Counted from the stretch's first letter, positions 33,335 to 41,887 are shown. The stretch is DNA of 64,000 nucleotides from Brachybacterium halotolerans (GCF_016623465.1 NZ_JAEDAJ010000004.1:186001-250000); one strand, 5' to 3'. Notes: generated by a model not told the origin, from the letters alone. Translations and numbers: made by a program.

Positions 33335-33826
33335 TCACTCCCCCGCGAGCACCCTCCGGATCGCCTCGAGCGTCGCCGGGATGCCCGACTCCGCCGCCTT
33401 CCGGCGCGTCGCCATCTCCTCCTCCGCGCGGTCGCCGTAGCGCTCGGCGAAGGTGGTCTCGAACAGGGGCGTGGTGCGGGTGTACTCGGTGAGCAGGGTG
33501 CGGGGCCCGCTCGCCGCGCCGCCGCCCCCGTCGACCGCCTCCGCGCGCTCCATCCGGTACCCCCACTCCGCGCGGCCGGGGCCGACGGACCACGCGAAGC
33601 GCTCGCCCGGGACGTCGGCGACGACCTCGGACGTGGTGTGCCACTCGCGCTCGGGCGTGCGGTTCCAGCCGGTGAAGCGCGCGCCGACGCCGCGGGTCTC
33701 GTCGTCCCATGCGCAGCGATAGCACTGCTGGCTCCATTCACCGGTGCGCGTCACGTCGCTGAGCAGGGCGTACACGTCCTCGGGAGCGCCTGGGACGATC
33801 AGGGAGTCCTCGATCTCGTAGGTCAT
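33335..33826 (-). CDS. SRPBCC (START-like) family protein
   Basis: 163 residues with the polyketide-cyclase/START-like layout: YEIEDSLIVPGAPEDVYALLSDVTRTGEWS at the N-terminus and a long C-terminal helix (TRRKAAESGIPATLEAIRRVL). The deep hydrophobic pocket of this fold binds lipids or small aromatic compounds; the ligand here is unknown. ATG 33826 is placed where the domain starts. CAGAAT, 6 bases upstream, would serve as -10 for a leaderless transcript, and no ribosome binding site competes with it. The in-frame extension to 33889 is less likely. Confidence 0.78.
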   Translation of the reverse strand: MTYEIEDSLIVPGAPEDVYALLSDVTRTGEWSQQCYRCAWDDETRGVGARFTGWNRTPEREWHTTSEVVADVPGERFAWSVGPGRAEWGYRMERAEAVDGGGGAASGPRTLLTEYTRTTPLFETTFAERYGDRAEEEMATRRKAAESGIPATLEAIRRVLAGE

Positions 33827-33832
33827 GCCCTG

Positions 33833-33838
33833 ATTCTG
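33833..33838 (-). promoter_or_regulatory. -10 box of a probable leaderless SRPBCC gene
   Basis: Minus-strand CAGAAT ends 6 bases before the ATG at 33826. Confidence 0.3.
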
Positions 33839-33957
33839 CCCTGAGCGCTCCGTCGCGCACTCGACGCGAAGAGTTCGCCTGCTCGTCACCTGCCGACGGG
33901 AGGGCCCTGCATACGGTGGTCCTGCAGCCGCAGCTCGACGAGAAGAAGGAGGTCGCC

Positions 33958-34839
33958 ATGAGCATCACGGATCGGATGCGCACCCTGCTCCACGGGGAGG
34001 GGACGCCCGCTGCGCACGCAGCGCCCGTCGACGACGTCCTGCGCGCCGGGGCGTCGGCTCCGAGCATCGACCAGCAGGTCGACATGCTCGCCGCGCTCGG
34101 CCTCTCGCTGCGCGAGCACGTCACGCCCGCCGCCGTCGCCCGCGCCGTGCAGGCCGCCTCGCGCCGCGACCTCGAGCTCGTGCCCGATGCGGATGAGCAG
34201 CCCGAGACCACTCCCCCGGTCCCCGGCCTGCAGCGCTGCGCCTTCTGGTGGCTGCTGCACGAGCGGATCGACGGGCGCTACGCGATCGGCGGGCGTCACC
34301 GCGTGCTGCCGCCCCGCGCGGACCTCTTCGGGGAGTCCACGCCGAGCGCCGAGCAGCTCGAGCGCAGCATCCACAAGGTCGCCCAGCGCCTGTGCTCGGA
34401 CACCGGGGCCCCTCTGCCCGAGATCGAGGTGACCGACCTGCGCGTGCGCTCGCAGCTGCTCACCACCGCGACCGTCCGCCTCGACGGCCGCCCGCACATC
34501 TGGTCCGACGTGCGCGACCGCGACTTCGTGCGCACCCTCGCGCGCGTCTGCTCGAGCGACGAGCAGACCGTCATGGTCTTCGACGACCACGGAGCGGACA
34601 CCCACTGGACCCGGCCGATGGTCGATGTGCTCGTCGTGCCGACCGAGCACGTCGGCGGCGTCGCCGCGCTCCTGCGCGAGCACGTGCGCCCGGCCGTCGC
34701 CGCGGCGCACGCATGGATCGACCTTCCCTACTCGGGTCGGGACGAATCGGCGCGTGCGGGTCTGCACGGCACCTGGCGCCGTCGCGCGCAGCGGATGACG
34801 CCGTGGGCGCCGCCGGCGCTCCTCCGCCGCGCCGCCTGA
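33958..34839 (+). CDS. Hypothetical protein
   Basis: A 293-residue soluble protein of no family I recognise. A strong AAGGAGG ribosome binding site fixes the ATG at 33958. The N-terminal 80 residues are Ala-rich and helical; the middle holds a Trp-rich stretch (RCAFWWLLHERIDG) and a mixed alpha/beta region; the C-terminus is very basic (GTWRRRAQRM, LLRRAA). There is no signal peptide or membrane segment. It stands alone between the divergent SRPBCC gene and a convergent gene, so context gives no clue. Confidence 0.75.
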   Translation: MSITDRMRTLLHGEGTPAAHAAPVDDVLRAGASAPSIDQQVDMLAALGLSLREHVTPAAVARAVQAASRRDLELVPDADEQPETTPPVPGLQRCAFWWLLHERIDGRYAIGGRHRVLPPRADLFGESTPSAEQLERSIHKVAQRLCSDTGAPLPEIEVTDLRVRSQLLTTATVRLDGRPHIWSDVRDRDFVRTLARVCSSDEQTVMVFDDHGADTHWTRPMVDVLVVPTEHVGGVAALLREHVRPAVAAAHAWIDLPYSGRDESARAGLHGTWRRRAQRMTPWAPPALLRRAA

Positions 34840-34877
34840 AAGTCCCGCCCGGAGCCCCCGGAGCCCCTGTTACCCGC

Positions 34878-35762
34878 CTACTTCCGCCCTGCGATCGCCG
34901 CGCTCAGGCGATCGGTGAGCGACCGGTCCACAGGCAGCTCCACGTCATCGAGATGCGTGATCGGGCAGGCCAGACGCACCGAGGACAGCAGCCAGGCGCC
35001 GTCGGACTCCGCCACCTGCGCGAGCGTCATCAGCTCCTCCGCCGCCTCGGCGCCCTCGCCGCGCACGAGCTCGAACACCGAGCCCAGGCTCGTGCCGGGC
35101 AGCACGCCCGCGTCCACCGGCGTGGTGAGGAAGCGGTTCCCGCGCTTGACCAGCAGGGTCGACGTCGGGCCCTCGAGCGCGTACCCGTCGGAGGAGATGA
35201 ACAGGACCTCGTCGGCCCCGCGCCGCGAGGCCTCGCGCAGGCCGGCCATGTTGATCGCGTAGGAGAGGCTCTTGGCGCCCGCGAGCAGCCAGGGGCTGGT
35301 CTGCGGCGCGGTGGTGGGGATGCCGCGGTCCAGGGCCGCGACGCGCAGGCCCGCGCGAGCTGCGGCGTAGCTCGGGGCGGCGTCGGCGAAGACCCAGGCG
35401 CTGGGCCGCGCCTGCCCCTCGACGCCGCGGGAGACGACGATCTTCACGAGCAGCTCGGGGACCGGCAGGTGCGCGGTGACCGCGGCGTCGACCGCCTGGG
35501 CGAGCACGTCCAGATCGAGCGCGGGCAGGTCGAGCATGCGGGCGCTGCGCTGCAGGCGCTCGAGGTGCGGAGTGAGGTTCGCCGGGCGGGAGTCGAACAC
35601 GCCCACGGTCTCGAACACGCCATCGCCCCGGGTGGCGGCGAGATCGGTGACGCGCAGCTGCGGCGCGCCCTCGTCGACCAGGCGGAAGGCCGGACGGGCC
35701 TTGAGCGCGGGATCGGCGGCGACTCCGGGGATCATCACCAGGACGGCAGGACGAGAGGACAC
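34878..35762 (-). CDS. Class IV aminotransferase, aminodeoxychorismate lyase-like
   Basis: 294 residues of the PLP fold-type IV family. Recognised elements are GDGVFETVGVFD near residue 47, the PLP lysine in AGAKSLSYAINMAGLREA near residue 165 and LEGPTSTLLV near residue 200. The enzyme most likely cleaves 4-amino-4-deoxychorismate to p-aminobenzoate for folate synthesis (PabC); branched-chain or D-amino acid transaminases share the fold, so specificity is moderately certain. The GTG at 35762 lies five bases after GGAG. It is the last gene of a minus-strand series that includes glutaminase, which is suggestive since aminodeoxychorismate synthase uses glutamine nitrogen. Confidence 0.82.
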   Translation of the reverse strand: MSSRPAVLVMIPGVAADPALKARPAFRLVDEGAPQLRVTDLAATRGDGVFETVGVFDSRPANLTPHLERLQRSARMLDLPALDLDVLAQAVDAAVTAHLPVPELLVKIVVSRGVEGQARPSAWVFADAAPSYAAARAGLRVAALDRGIPTTAPQTSPWLLAGAKSLSYAINMAGLREASRRGADEVLFISSDGYALEGPTSTLLVKRGNRFLTTPVDAGVLPGTSLGSVFELVRGEGAEAAEELMTLAQVAESDGAWLLSSVRLACPITHLDDVELPVDRSLTDRLSAAIAGRK

Positions 35763-35832
35763 GACGGCTCCTTGGATCGGGCGGGGAACCCCCGATCCTA
35801 CGCGCGCGCGGCGCACACGGCCGCGCGCCGGT

Positions 35833-36630
35833 TCACTCGCCCGTCAGCACCACCACGAGGCCGTCGGCGCGCCAGGCGATGCCGATCTCGAGCGGGTCGC
35901 CCGGCAGGTCGGCATCCATGACCTCGACGCGCGCACCGGGGACGGCGCCGCGCAGGTCGGCGACGGCGAGGGCGTCCGCGGGCGCGTCGACGCCCGAGGG
36001 TGCCTCGGCGGCCAGGGCGACGGCGCGCTCGGGGTCCTCGGCGAACAGGGGCGCGAAGAAGGACTCCTCCATACGGTCGGCGACCAGCTCGGCGTCCACC
36101 GTCTCGTCGGCCGTCGTGGTCACCGCGAGATCCAGCGCCTCCGTGAACCGCTGCACGTAGTCGACGAGGTCCGGGGCGACGAGGGTCAGGGCGAGGTCCT
36201 CACCGATCGCGAAGACCGGACCGGGCGCGCCCTGCGCGTCGATCGCGAGGACGACCGCGACGTCATCGCCCTCGTACAGCGGTGTGAAGGAGACCGGGTC
36301 GGTGAGGATCGTGAAGGGGCCCAGGTCGCTGCGCTCGTCGACGACGATCGTGAGCGCCGCGTCGCCGCCGACCACCCGGATACCGCCGAACTCGTCGGCG
36401 ATCCTCGCGAGAGCGGGCGGCAGGTAGGCGCGGGGGTCGCCGGCGACGCCGCCCGCGAGCCCCGCGGTGCCCGGGGCGCCGTCGCTCTGCTCGTCCTCGG
36501 CCTCGAGCGGTGCGATCAGCTCGAGCACGTCCTCGTGGCGGGCGGCGAGCGCGGTCAGGCGGTCGATCGGCCCGCGCAGGGGCTCGATGGGCAGGGGCGC
36601 CGCGTCGTGCGGCCAGTCGAAAGCGGGCAT
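35833..36630 (-). CDS. Hypothetical protein with possible SUKH (SMI1/KNR4-like) domain
   Basis: 265 residues, acidic and soluble. The central part (LPPALARIADEFGGIRVVGG, then alternating strands and a terminal helix VAPDLVDYVQRFTEAL) resembles the SUKH fold, in which a short helix with LP...EF is followed by a sheet. Bacterial SUKH proteins are often immunity or ligand-binding proteins, but no toxin gene is nearby, so an immunity role is unlikely. The remainder, about residues 175-265, has no recognisable domain. It sits 36 bases after the glutaminase gene and is probably co-transcribed. Confidence 0.6.
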   Translation of the reverse strand: MPAFDWPHDAAPLPIEPLRGPIDRLTALAARHEDVLELIAPLEAEDEQSDGAPGTAGLAGGVAGDPRAYLPPALARIADEFGGIRVVGGDAALTIVVDERSDLGPFTILTDPVSFTPLYEGDDVAVVLAIDAQGAPGPVFAIGEDLALTLVAPDLVDYVQRFTEALDLAVTTTADETVDAELVADRMEESFFAPLFAEDPERAVALAAEAPSGVDAPADALAVADLRGAVPGARVEVMDADLPGDPLEIGIAWRADGLVVVLTGE

Positions 36631-36666
36631 GGGCTCATCGTGGCACAGGAGCCGGTCGCGACGGCC

Positions 36667-37926
36667 CTACTCGTCCCGACGGTCCGAGACCACGCGGGCG
36701 ATGTAGGGGACGCGCCCGCGGCCGAGGTCCCCGAGGCGGCCGTGGGGGTCGACGACGACCACGCGGTGCCCGTCGGCCGCGAGGCGCGCGAGGCCCTCGT
36801 GCAGCATGCGCCGTCCCACGTCGTTGAGGGAGGAGACCATGCCGATGTCCACCACGACGTCGCCCTCGCTCGGGTCGATGCGCTCGAAGTGCCGCAGGGC
36901 CATCTCCGCCGAGGCGAAGTCCATCGCGCCCTGCAGCACGACCAGGCGCCGGCCGCGCAGGGTCCTCTCGCGGCGGCCGATGACCTCGAGGGACGGCTCG
37001 GGGATCCGCATCAGGTGCAGGTTCATGTCTCGGCTCAGGCGCTCGAAGACCCGCACCCCGCGTACAGAGTTGCCGAAGCGGTCCAGGCGCGGGGAGAAGG
37101 TGCCCGCGCCCACCTGCCCGGGCAGCGCGCCGAGGATGCCCCCGGCGACGCCCGACTTCGCGGGGATGCCGACGGCGGAGAGCCAGTCCCCCGCCGCGTC
37201 GTACATGCCGCAGCTCGTCATCACCGAGAGCACCTGGCGGGCGACCTCCTCGGGGACGACCTGCTCGCCGGTCAGCGGATTCGTGCCGCCGCGGGCGAGG
37301 GTCATGCCCATCACGGCGAGGTCGCGCACGTCCACGAGCGCAGCGCACTGGCGCGTGTACCCGCGCACGGCCTCCTCGGGGGAGCCGGAGATGATGCCGT
37401 TGGCGCGCACCAGGGAGGCGAGCGCCAGGTTCCGCCAGACCTCGGACATCTCGGAGGCGAAGACGTCCTCGTCGACCGTGAGCTCACGCCCTGCGAAGGC
37501 GCCCAGGCCCTCGATGACGCGGGAGGTGCGGGCGTCCTCGTCGAGGTCCGCGGGGCCGACGAGGGTGTGGGTGGTGATGGCGCCGATGTTGATCATCGGG
37601 TTCTCGGGGCGCCCGGTCCGCTCCTCGAGGCTGATCTCGTTGAAGGCGTCGCCCGACAGCTCGACCCCGACCTTCTCGAGCACCGCGTCGATGCCGTGGT
37701 CGCGCAGCGCGAGCGCGTAGGCGAAGGGCTTGGAGATCGACTGGATGGTGAAGCGGCGCTCGGCGTCCCCCGCGCTGTAGAGGGTGCCGTCGGGGGTGCA
37801 CAGGGCCACGGCGAGGTGGTCGGGGTCGGCCGCGGCGAGCTCGGGGATGTAGTCGGCGACGGCGCCGTCGTCGGCCGCGCATTCGGACAGGATCTGCTGG
37901 AGGTACTCGCCGACGGGGGAATGCAT
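36667..37926 (-). CDS. glsA: Glutaminase A with C-terminal STAS domain
   Basis: 419 residues. The first 310 are a beta-lactamase-fold glutaminase with the Ser63-x-x-Lys66 dyad (SISKPF), the conserved NPMINIGAI and the GIPAKSGVAGGI loop; it hydrolyses glutamine to glutamate and ammonia. Residues about 325-415 are a STAS domain (LQGAMDFASAEMALRHFE, then VDIGMVSSLNDVGRRML), the same fusion known from some actinobacterial glutaminases. The STAS domain may control activity or assembly in response to nucleotides, by analogy. GGAGG precedes the ATG. It follows the kinase gene by 31 bases and is likely in one operon with it. Confidence 0.93.
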   Translation of the reverse strand: MHSPVGEYLQQILSECAADDGAVADYIPELAAADPDHLAVALCTPDGTLYSAGDAERRFTIQSISKPFAYALALRDHGIDAVLEKVGVELSGDAFNEISLEERTGRPENPMINIGAITTHTLVGPADLDEDARTSRVIEGLGAFAGRELTVDEDVFASEMSEVWRNLALASLVRANGIISGSPEEAVRGYTRQCAALVDVRDLAVMGMTLARGGTNPLTGEQVVPEEVARQVLSVMTSCGMYDAAGDWLSAVGIPAKSGVAGGILGALPGQVGAGTFSPRLDRFGNSVRGVRVFERLSRDMNLHLMRIPEPSLEVIGRRERTLRGRRLVVLQGAMDFASAEMALRHFERIDPSEGDVVVDIGMVSSLNDVGRRMLHEGLARLAADGHRVVVVDPHGRLGDLGRGRVPYIARVVSDRRDE

Positions 37927-37957
37927 GGTGCCTCCTGGGGCGGGGTCGGATGGGTGC

Positions 37958-39196
37958 TCAGCTGCTCCGCACCCGGTGGGCGGGCGGTCCCGGACGGGTG
38001 ACGAGCCAGGTCGCGGCGCGCCCGGCGACGGGGAAGGTGTCCGCGTAGCGGTCCACCCAGTCGACGGCGAAGCGGTCCGCGCGCTCGGCGGGGACCATCG
38101 CCCAGACGCTGCCGCCGAAGCCCGCGCCGAAGGCGCTGGCGGCGTCGGCCCCCATCTCCCGGGCCAGGCGCTGCAGGGCGACGGTCTCGGGGGTCTGGTT
38201 GCCCAGGCCCTCCTCGGCGAGCTGCTGCGACTCGTCGACCAGGCTCCCGAAGGTCGCGAGGTCGCCGGCGGCGAGCGCGTCGGTCGCCGCCGGGATGATC
38301 CGCTCGGACTCCTCGAGGAACTGGGAGAGGCGGGCGGAGAGGTAGGTGCCGGGGTCGATCAGGGCGCGCAGCTCGTCAGCGGCGCCGGGGTCGGCGGCAA
38401 CGACGTCTCCGAGCGTGGCGTCGTGGCGGCCCGTGCGCTCGTTCCAGATGCCCACGATGTCCCGCGCGGAGAGGGAGACGCGGTTGTAGTGCTCGAGGGC
38501 GGATCCGGTCTTCTCCGCCTGCACCCCGGACACTGCGATGACCAGGGCGCGGTCCTCGGGGAAGGGCACGGCGCTCTCGAAGGCGACGGGGCAGAAGGAG
38601 TACTGGACCATCTGTCCCTCGCGGCCGCACAGCATCGCGACGTGGTCCTCGCTGCCGCCGAAGGTGCCCACGCCGCGGTGGCCGGCGAGCGGGCCGTAGC
38701 TCTGGCCGTTCTCGACGCAGCCGAGGTACTCGGCGAGGCGCTCGCGATCGGTGACGACCTCCCGGTAGGCGGGCTCGTCGCCCATCCGGCAGAGCTCGCC
38801 GTAGGCGAGGGCGAGGCCGACGACGAGCGCCGAGGAGCTCGACATCCCGGCCGCGAGCGGCAGGTCCGATTCGATGCCGATCTCGGCGCCGCGGGAGCGG
38901 CCGGGGAAGTTCGCGCGCAGCCGGTCGACGACGGTGCGCACGTACCCCGACCAGTGGCCCGCGCCGAGCCGTCCGGCGGGCTCGGCGTCGAGGTCGATCT
39001 CGAGGGTCTCCCGGGCGATGGAGCTCGTGACCAGCAGCTTCCGGTCCTCGCGGGCGCGCGCGGTGACGGTGTGGCCGCGGTCGACGGCGGCCAGCAGGGA
39101 GCGCCCGCCGGCGTAGTCGGTGTGCTTGCCGAGCATCTCGACCCGGCCGGGCACGAACCAGGCGACCTCGTCGGGCAGGGAGGCGGGCGCGTTCAC
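37958..39196 (-). CDS. GHMP kinase, galactokinase family variant
   Basis: 412 residues with the three GHMP motifs. Motif 1 is GRVEMLGKHTDYAGG, where standard galactokinases have GEHTDY, so an acidic residue near the sugar pocket is replaced by Lys. Motif 2 is LPLAAGMSSSSALVVG (ATP loop) and motif 3 GAGFGGSVWAM. GTFGGSEDHVAM near residue 190 holds the likely catalytic Asp. It phosphorylates a sugar at C1. The change in motif 1 and the neighbouring nucleotidyltransferase suggest a substrate other than plain galactose, with kinase and nucleotidyltransferase acting in sequence. The GTG overlaps the stop of the upstream gene (GTGA). Confidence 0.82.
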   Translation of the reverse strand: MNAPASLPDEVAWFVPGRVEMLGKHTDYAGGRSLLAAVDRGHTVTARAREDRKLLVTSSIARETLEIDLDAEPAGRLGAGHWSGYVRTVVDRLRANFPGRSRGAEIGIESDLPLAAGMSSSSALVVGLALAYGELCRMGDEPAYREVVTDRERLAEYLGCVENGQSYGPLAGHRGVGTFGGSEDHVAMLCGREGQMVQYSFCPVAFESAVPFPEDRALVIAVSGVQAEKTGSALEHYNRVSLSARDIVGIWNERTGRHDATLGDVVAADPGAADELRALIDPGTYLSARLSQFLEESERIIPAATDALAAGDLATFGSLVDESQQLAEEGLGNQTPETVALQRLAREMGADAASAFGAGFGGSVWAMVPAERADRFAVDWVDRYADTFPVAGRAATWLVTRPGPPAHRVRSS

Positions 39197-40029
39197 AGCC
39201 GCACCTCGATGCCCGCGAGCGCTTCCTGGACCGAGGCGATGTCGCCGCGCGAGGACATGTCGAGCACGCCCACGGCGGCGGGCACCACGGTGAAGACCTC
39301 GCCGCCCGCGACCTGACGGCGCACGGCGTCGATCACCTCGTACTCGCCGCGCGGGGACGGGTCGATGCGCGCGCAGGCCTCGAAGATGCCGGGGGTGAAC
39401 AGCCAGGCGTTCATGGAGACGGGGGCGTCGTCGCCGAAGGCGGCCAGGGTCTGCTCGTCGGGCTTCTCGACGATGTCCCGCAGGCGGCCGTCGGCGTCGA
39501 CGTCCACGAGGGCGAAGGCGCGGATGCGCTCGGCGGGGATGTTCGACTGCGCGACGAGGGCCTCGCGGTCGAAGCCGACGAGGGCGCTGCCGGGGGCGGC
39601 GGCGAGGGCGCGCAGGGCCTCCGCCGGGTAGTGGTTGTCGGAGTTCAGGACGATCACGCGCTGGTCGCCGGCGAAGTCGCGGGCGGCGGCGACCGCGTCG
39701 GCGGTGCCGCGCGGCTCGGCCTGGACGGCGGTGGTGACGGTGACGCGGCCTCCGCTCGTGCGCTCCGCGTACTCGCGCAGCACGTCGTGCTCGGGGCCGA
39801 TGACGAGGCACACGTCGGTGACGCCGACATCCGCGAGGGCGCTGATCACGAAGTCGAGGAAGGGACGGCCGACGTCGATGAGGGCCTTCACGCCGCTCGC
39901 GGCGACCGCGGCCTGCTTCTCGTCGACCTGCGCGTCGTCGTCGGCCCTCCGCATGCGGGTGCCGAGCCCGCGGGCGAGGATCACGGCACGGGTCACCGGG
40001 GCGGCAGGGCTCGTCGTCGTCGCGCTCAC
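39193..40029 (-). CDS. Sugar-phosphate nucleotidyltransferase
   Basis: 278 residues of the NTP-transferase fold. The N-terminal loop is VILARGLGTRMR with the downstream Lys (VKALIDVGRPFLDFVI) that binds the phosphates; LNSDNHYP near residue 135 holds the metal-binding Asp, and a second conserved stretch DIVEKP lies near residue 195. It would join a sugar-1-phosphate to an NTP. Translational coupling to the galactokinase-like gene indicates a two-step salvage route from a free sugar to an NDP-sugar. The start is GTG, with TACACT ending 7 bases before it, so the mRNA is probably leaderless. The exact sugar and nucleotide are unknown. Confidence 0.85.
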   Translation of the reverse strand: MSATTTSPAAPVTRAVILARGLGTRMRRADDDAQVDEKQAAVAASGVKALIDVGRPFLDFVISALADVGVTDVCLVIGPEHDVLREYAERTSGGRVTVTTAVQAEPRGTADAVAAARDFAGDQRVIVLNSDNHYPAEALRALAAAPGSALVGFDREALVAQSNIPAERIRAFALVDVDADGRLRDIVEKPDEQTLAAFGDDAPVSMNAWLFTPGIFEACARIDPSPRGEYEVIDAVRRQVAGGEVFTVVPAAVGVLDMSSRGDIASVQEALAGIEVRL

Positions 40030-40036
40030 GGGGACG

Positions 40037-40042
40037 AGTGTA
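40037..40042 (-). promoter_or_regulatory. -10 box of the leaderless nucleotidyltransferase/kinase operon
   Basis: Minus-strand TACACT ends 7 bases before the GTG at 40029. No ribosome binding site is seen. Confidence 0.45.
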
Positions 40043-40102
40043 GAAGGCTGCGCCCGGGACGGTCTGGATGACCGCGCCCGGGGCGCGCGCCATCCGATCC
40101 GA

Positions 40103-40672
40103 TCAGGCCGCCCGACCTCCCCCGGCGGGGCGCAGCCGCAGTGCGGAGACCAGGTAGAAGATGCCGCCGAGGACCGCGTAACCGCCCACGGAGGTGAGCG
40201 CGGAGGAGCCGTGCAGGCCCTGCAGCAGGAACGACGCCCCGGCGAGGACGGAGATGCCGCCGCTGAGCATCTGCGGCACCTGTCCGCCCAGACGCCTGCG
40301 ACGGACCGCCGCGAGGAGCTGAGGAACCCCTGCACCGATGGCCCAGATCCCCCAGACGACCAGCGCGCTCGCGGGCGAGATGCCCGCCGCGATGCCGAGC
40401 GCGACAGCCACCACGATGCTGACCCCGATGTTCACGCGCTCTGCGGTGCGCTCGCTCCCACCGGCCTCGGCGCGGCGCATCTGCCAGAGGACCGCGGCCG
40501 CGTCGAACAGCGGATAGATGACGAGCAGGGGCACGAGCAGGGGGCCCGACCCGATCGCGAACAGCAGGATCGCCCAGACCAGCGCGAAGCCGGAGCGGAC
40601 GAGGTAGAGCCCGCGCAGCGCTGCGCCGAACGATGCGGGGACTGCGGGCGTGGGGAGGGCGCTCTGTGCCAT
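40103..40672 (-). CDS. DUF308-like six-helix membrane protein
   Basis: 189 residues with six hydrophobic helices in three pairs. LYLVRSGFALVWAILLF opens the first pair, followed by the IYPLFDAAAVLWQM loop, and the pattern partly repeats, as in the HdeD/DUF308 family of acid-stress membrane proteins. No function is proven. AAGGA sits at a normal distance before the ATG. It is divergent from a TetR gene with a palindrome in between, so it is the likely regulated target. Confidence 0.75.
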   Translation of the reverse strand: MAQSALPTPAVPASFGAALRGLYLVRSGFALVWAILLFAIGSGPLLVPLLVIYPLFDAAAVLWQMRRAEAGGSERTAERVNIGVSIVVAVALGIAAGISPASALVVWGIWAIGAGVPQLLAAVRRRRLGGQVPQMLSGGISVLAGASFLLQGLHGSSALTSVGGYAVLGGIFYLVSALRLRPAGGGRAA

Positions 40673-40742
40673 GACGAGTTCCTTGTCTGCGAGACGCGCG
40701 GCGGACGGCCGGTCGCGGGAGGGCTGCGACGCCCGCCATCAA

Positions 40743-40764
40743 GTAGAGTAACTAGTTCGTCTAC
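40743..40764. promoter_or_regulatory. TetR-type palindromic operator
   Basis: Outer half-sites GTAGA (40743-40747) and TCTAC (40760-40764) surround an inner palindrome AACTAGTT (40750-40757), all centred on the same axis. TAGAGT (40744-40749) inside it can serve as the -10 for the plus-strand tetR gene, so binding would block transcription. Confidence 0.65.
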
Positions 40765-40816
40765 ATAAGGCAACATAGACTCGCTGCGCACATCAGCGCA
40801 GGAAGGGAGAGCTCTC

Positions 40817-41434
40817 ATGGGCCAGGCCGGGACCGCTCCGTCGTCGACCACGGCACAGCCGACGAGGAGGGCAGGACGCGCGCAGACCCGCGAGCGCATC
40901 CTCGAGAGCGCCAGCGACCTCTTCTACGCCCAGGGCATCCGTGCCACGAGCGCCGACCGCATCATCGAGATGGCGGGCATCACCAAGGTCACCTTCTACC
41001 GCCACTTCCGCACCAAGAGCGACCTCGTGGTCGCCTACCTCGAGATGCAGGCGACCGGGGAGAGGGCGTGGCTGACAGGTCTGCGCGTCCCGGGCGCCCC
41101 CGAGCAGACCCTCCAGGGGCTCGCCGCGGGGATCGGCACGGCGAGCTGCAGCCCCGGCTTCCGGGGATGCGCGTTCATCAATGCCGCAGCCGAGTTCGCC
41201 GACCCGGACGACCCCGTGCGCACCGTGGTCCACGACCAGCGCACATGGATGCTCGGGCAGTTCGAGGAGATCGCGGAAGAAGCAGGTGCAGGACGCCCCT
41301 CGGCGACCGCGCGCGAGCTCATGCTCCTGCGCGACGGCGCGATGGTGAACGGCTACGTCGGCGAGCCGTCGACCGTGGGGGAGGCGCTGGGAGGCGCGTT
41401 CGCCTCCGTCATCGCCGCCGCGAAGGCCCCGTGA
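40817..41434 (+). CDS. TetR family transcriptional regulator
   Basis: 205 residues with an N-terminal TetR helix-turn-helix (TRERILESASDLFYAQGIRA, then ITKVTFYRHFRTKSDLV). The ligand domain contains CSPGFRGCAFIN, a two-cysteine motif found in a subgroup of TetR regulators and possibly redox- or electrophile-responsive. AGGAAGGGAGAG lies before the ATG. It is divergent from the DUF308-like gene across a 144-base region with a clear palindrome, the probable site of autoregulation and control of that gene. Confidence 0.9.
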   Translation: MGQAGTAPSSTTAQPTRRAGRAQTRERILESASDLFYAQGIRATSADRIIEMAGITKVTFYRHFRTKSDLVVAYLEMQATGERAWLTGLRVPGAPEQTLQGLAAGIGTASCSPGFRGCAFINAAAEFADPDDPVRTVVHDQRTWMLGQFEEIAEEAGAGRPSATARELMLLRDGAMVNGYVGEPSTVGEALGGAFASVIAAAKAP

Positions 41435-41440
41435 CCGTCC

Positions 41441-41457
41441 ACGACGCCGTGTAGAGT
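41441..41457 (+). promoter_or_regulatory. Promoter of the BlaI/CopY-type repressor gene
   Basis: TAGAGT (41452-41457) is a -10 candidate. GTAGA (41451-41455) matches the right half-site of the two copper-module operators downstream. The left half at the same spacing, ACGAC (41441-41445), matches TCTAC in only 3 of 5 positions, so repressor binding here would be weak. Confidence 0.35.
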
Positions 41458-41500
41458 TGCGCGGGTCGTCCCCACCCCGTCCACCCGAGGAGATCCGCCC

Positions 41501-41887
41501 ATGGCAGGCGTGCGCGCACGCTCGAACGGCGCCCTGGAGGCGCTGGTCATGCGTGCCCTCTGGCAGGCCGACGAGGCGCTCGGCGCCCGCGCGATCCTCG
41601 GCACCTTCGCCGACCCCGTCCCCGCGTACACGACCGTCCTCACGGTGCTCACGCGCCTCGAGGAGAAGGGGATGGTCGAGCGGGAGGCGATCTCCCCGCG
41701 CAAGGTGCGCTTCCGCCCGCGCGTCAGCAGCGCCGAGGCGCACGCCCGCGACATGGTCGAGACCCTCGACGAGGCCGACGACCGCCGCGGCGCCCTGCTC
41801 GCCTTCGCCGACACGCTGAGCAGCGAGGACATCGAGCTCATGCGCAGCGCGATCGACGCGCGCCGCCCGCGGGGCGCCGCCTCGTGA
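41501..41887 (+). CDS. BlaI/MecI/CopY family transcriptional repressor
   Basis: 128 residues with the BlaI winged helix: LEALVMRALWQADEALGARAIL, then YTTVLTVLTRLEEKGMVERE. The C-terminal dimerisation helices follow. It lacks the CxCx4CxC copper motif of enterococcal CopY, so any metal response must be indirect, for example cleavage by the M56 protease encoded next as in BlaI/BlaR1. Its GTGA stop/start overlap with that gene supports a sensor-repressor pair. Matching inverted repeats occur before the CopD-CtaG and DUF5134 genes, which suggests it controls the copper module. Confidence 0.88.
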   Translation: MAGVRARSNGALEALVMRALWQADEALGARAILGTFADPVPAYTTVLTVLTRLEEKGMVEREAISPRKVRFRPRVSSAEAHARDMVETLDEADDRRGALLAFADTLSSEDIELMRSAIDARRPRGAAS

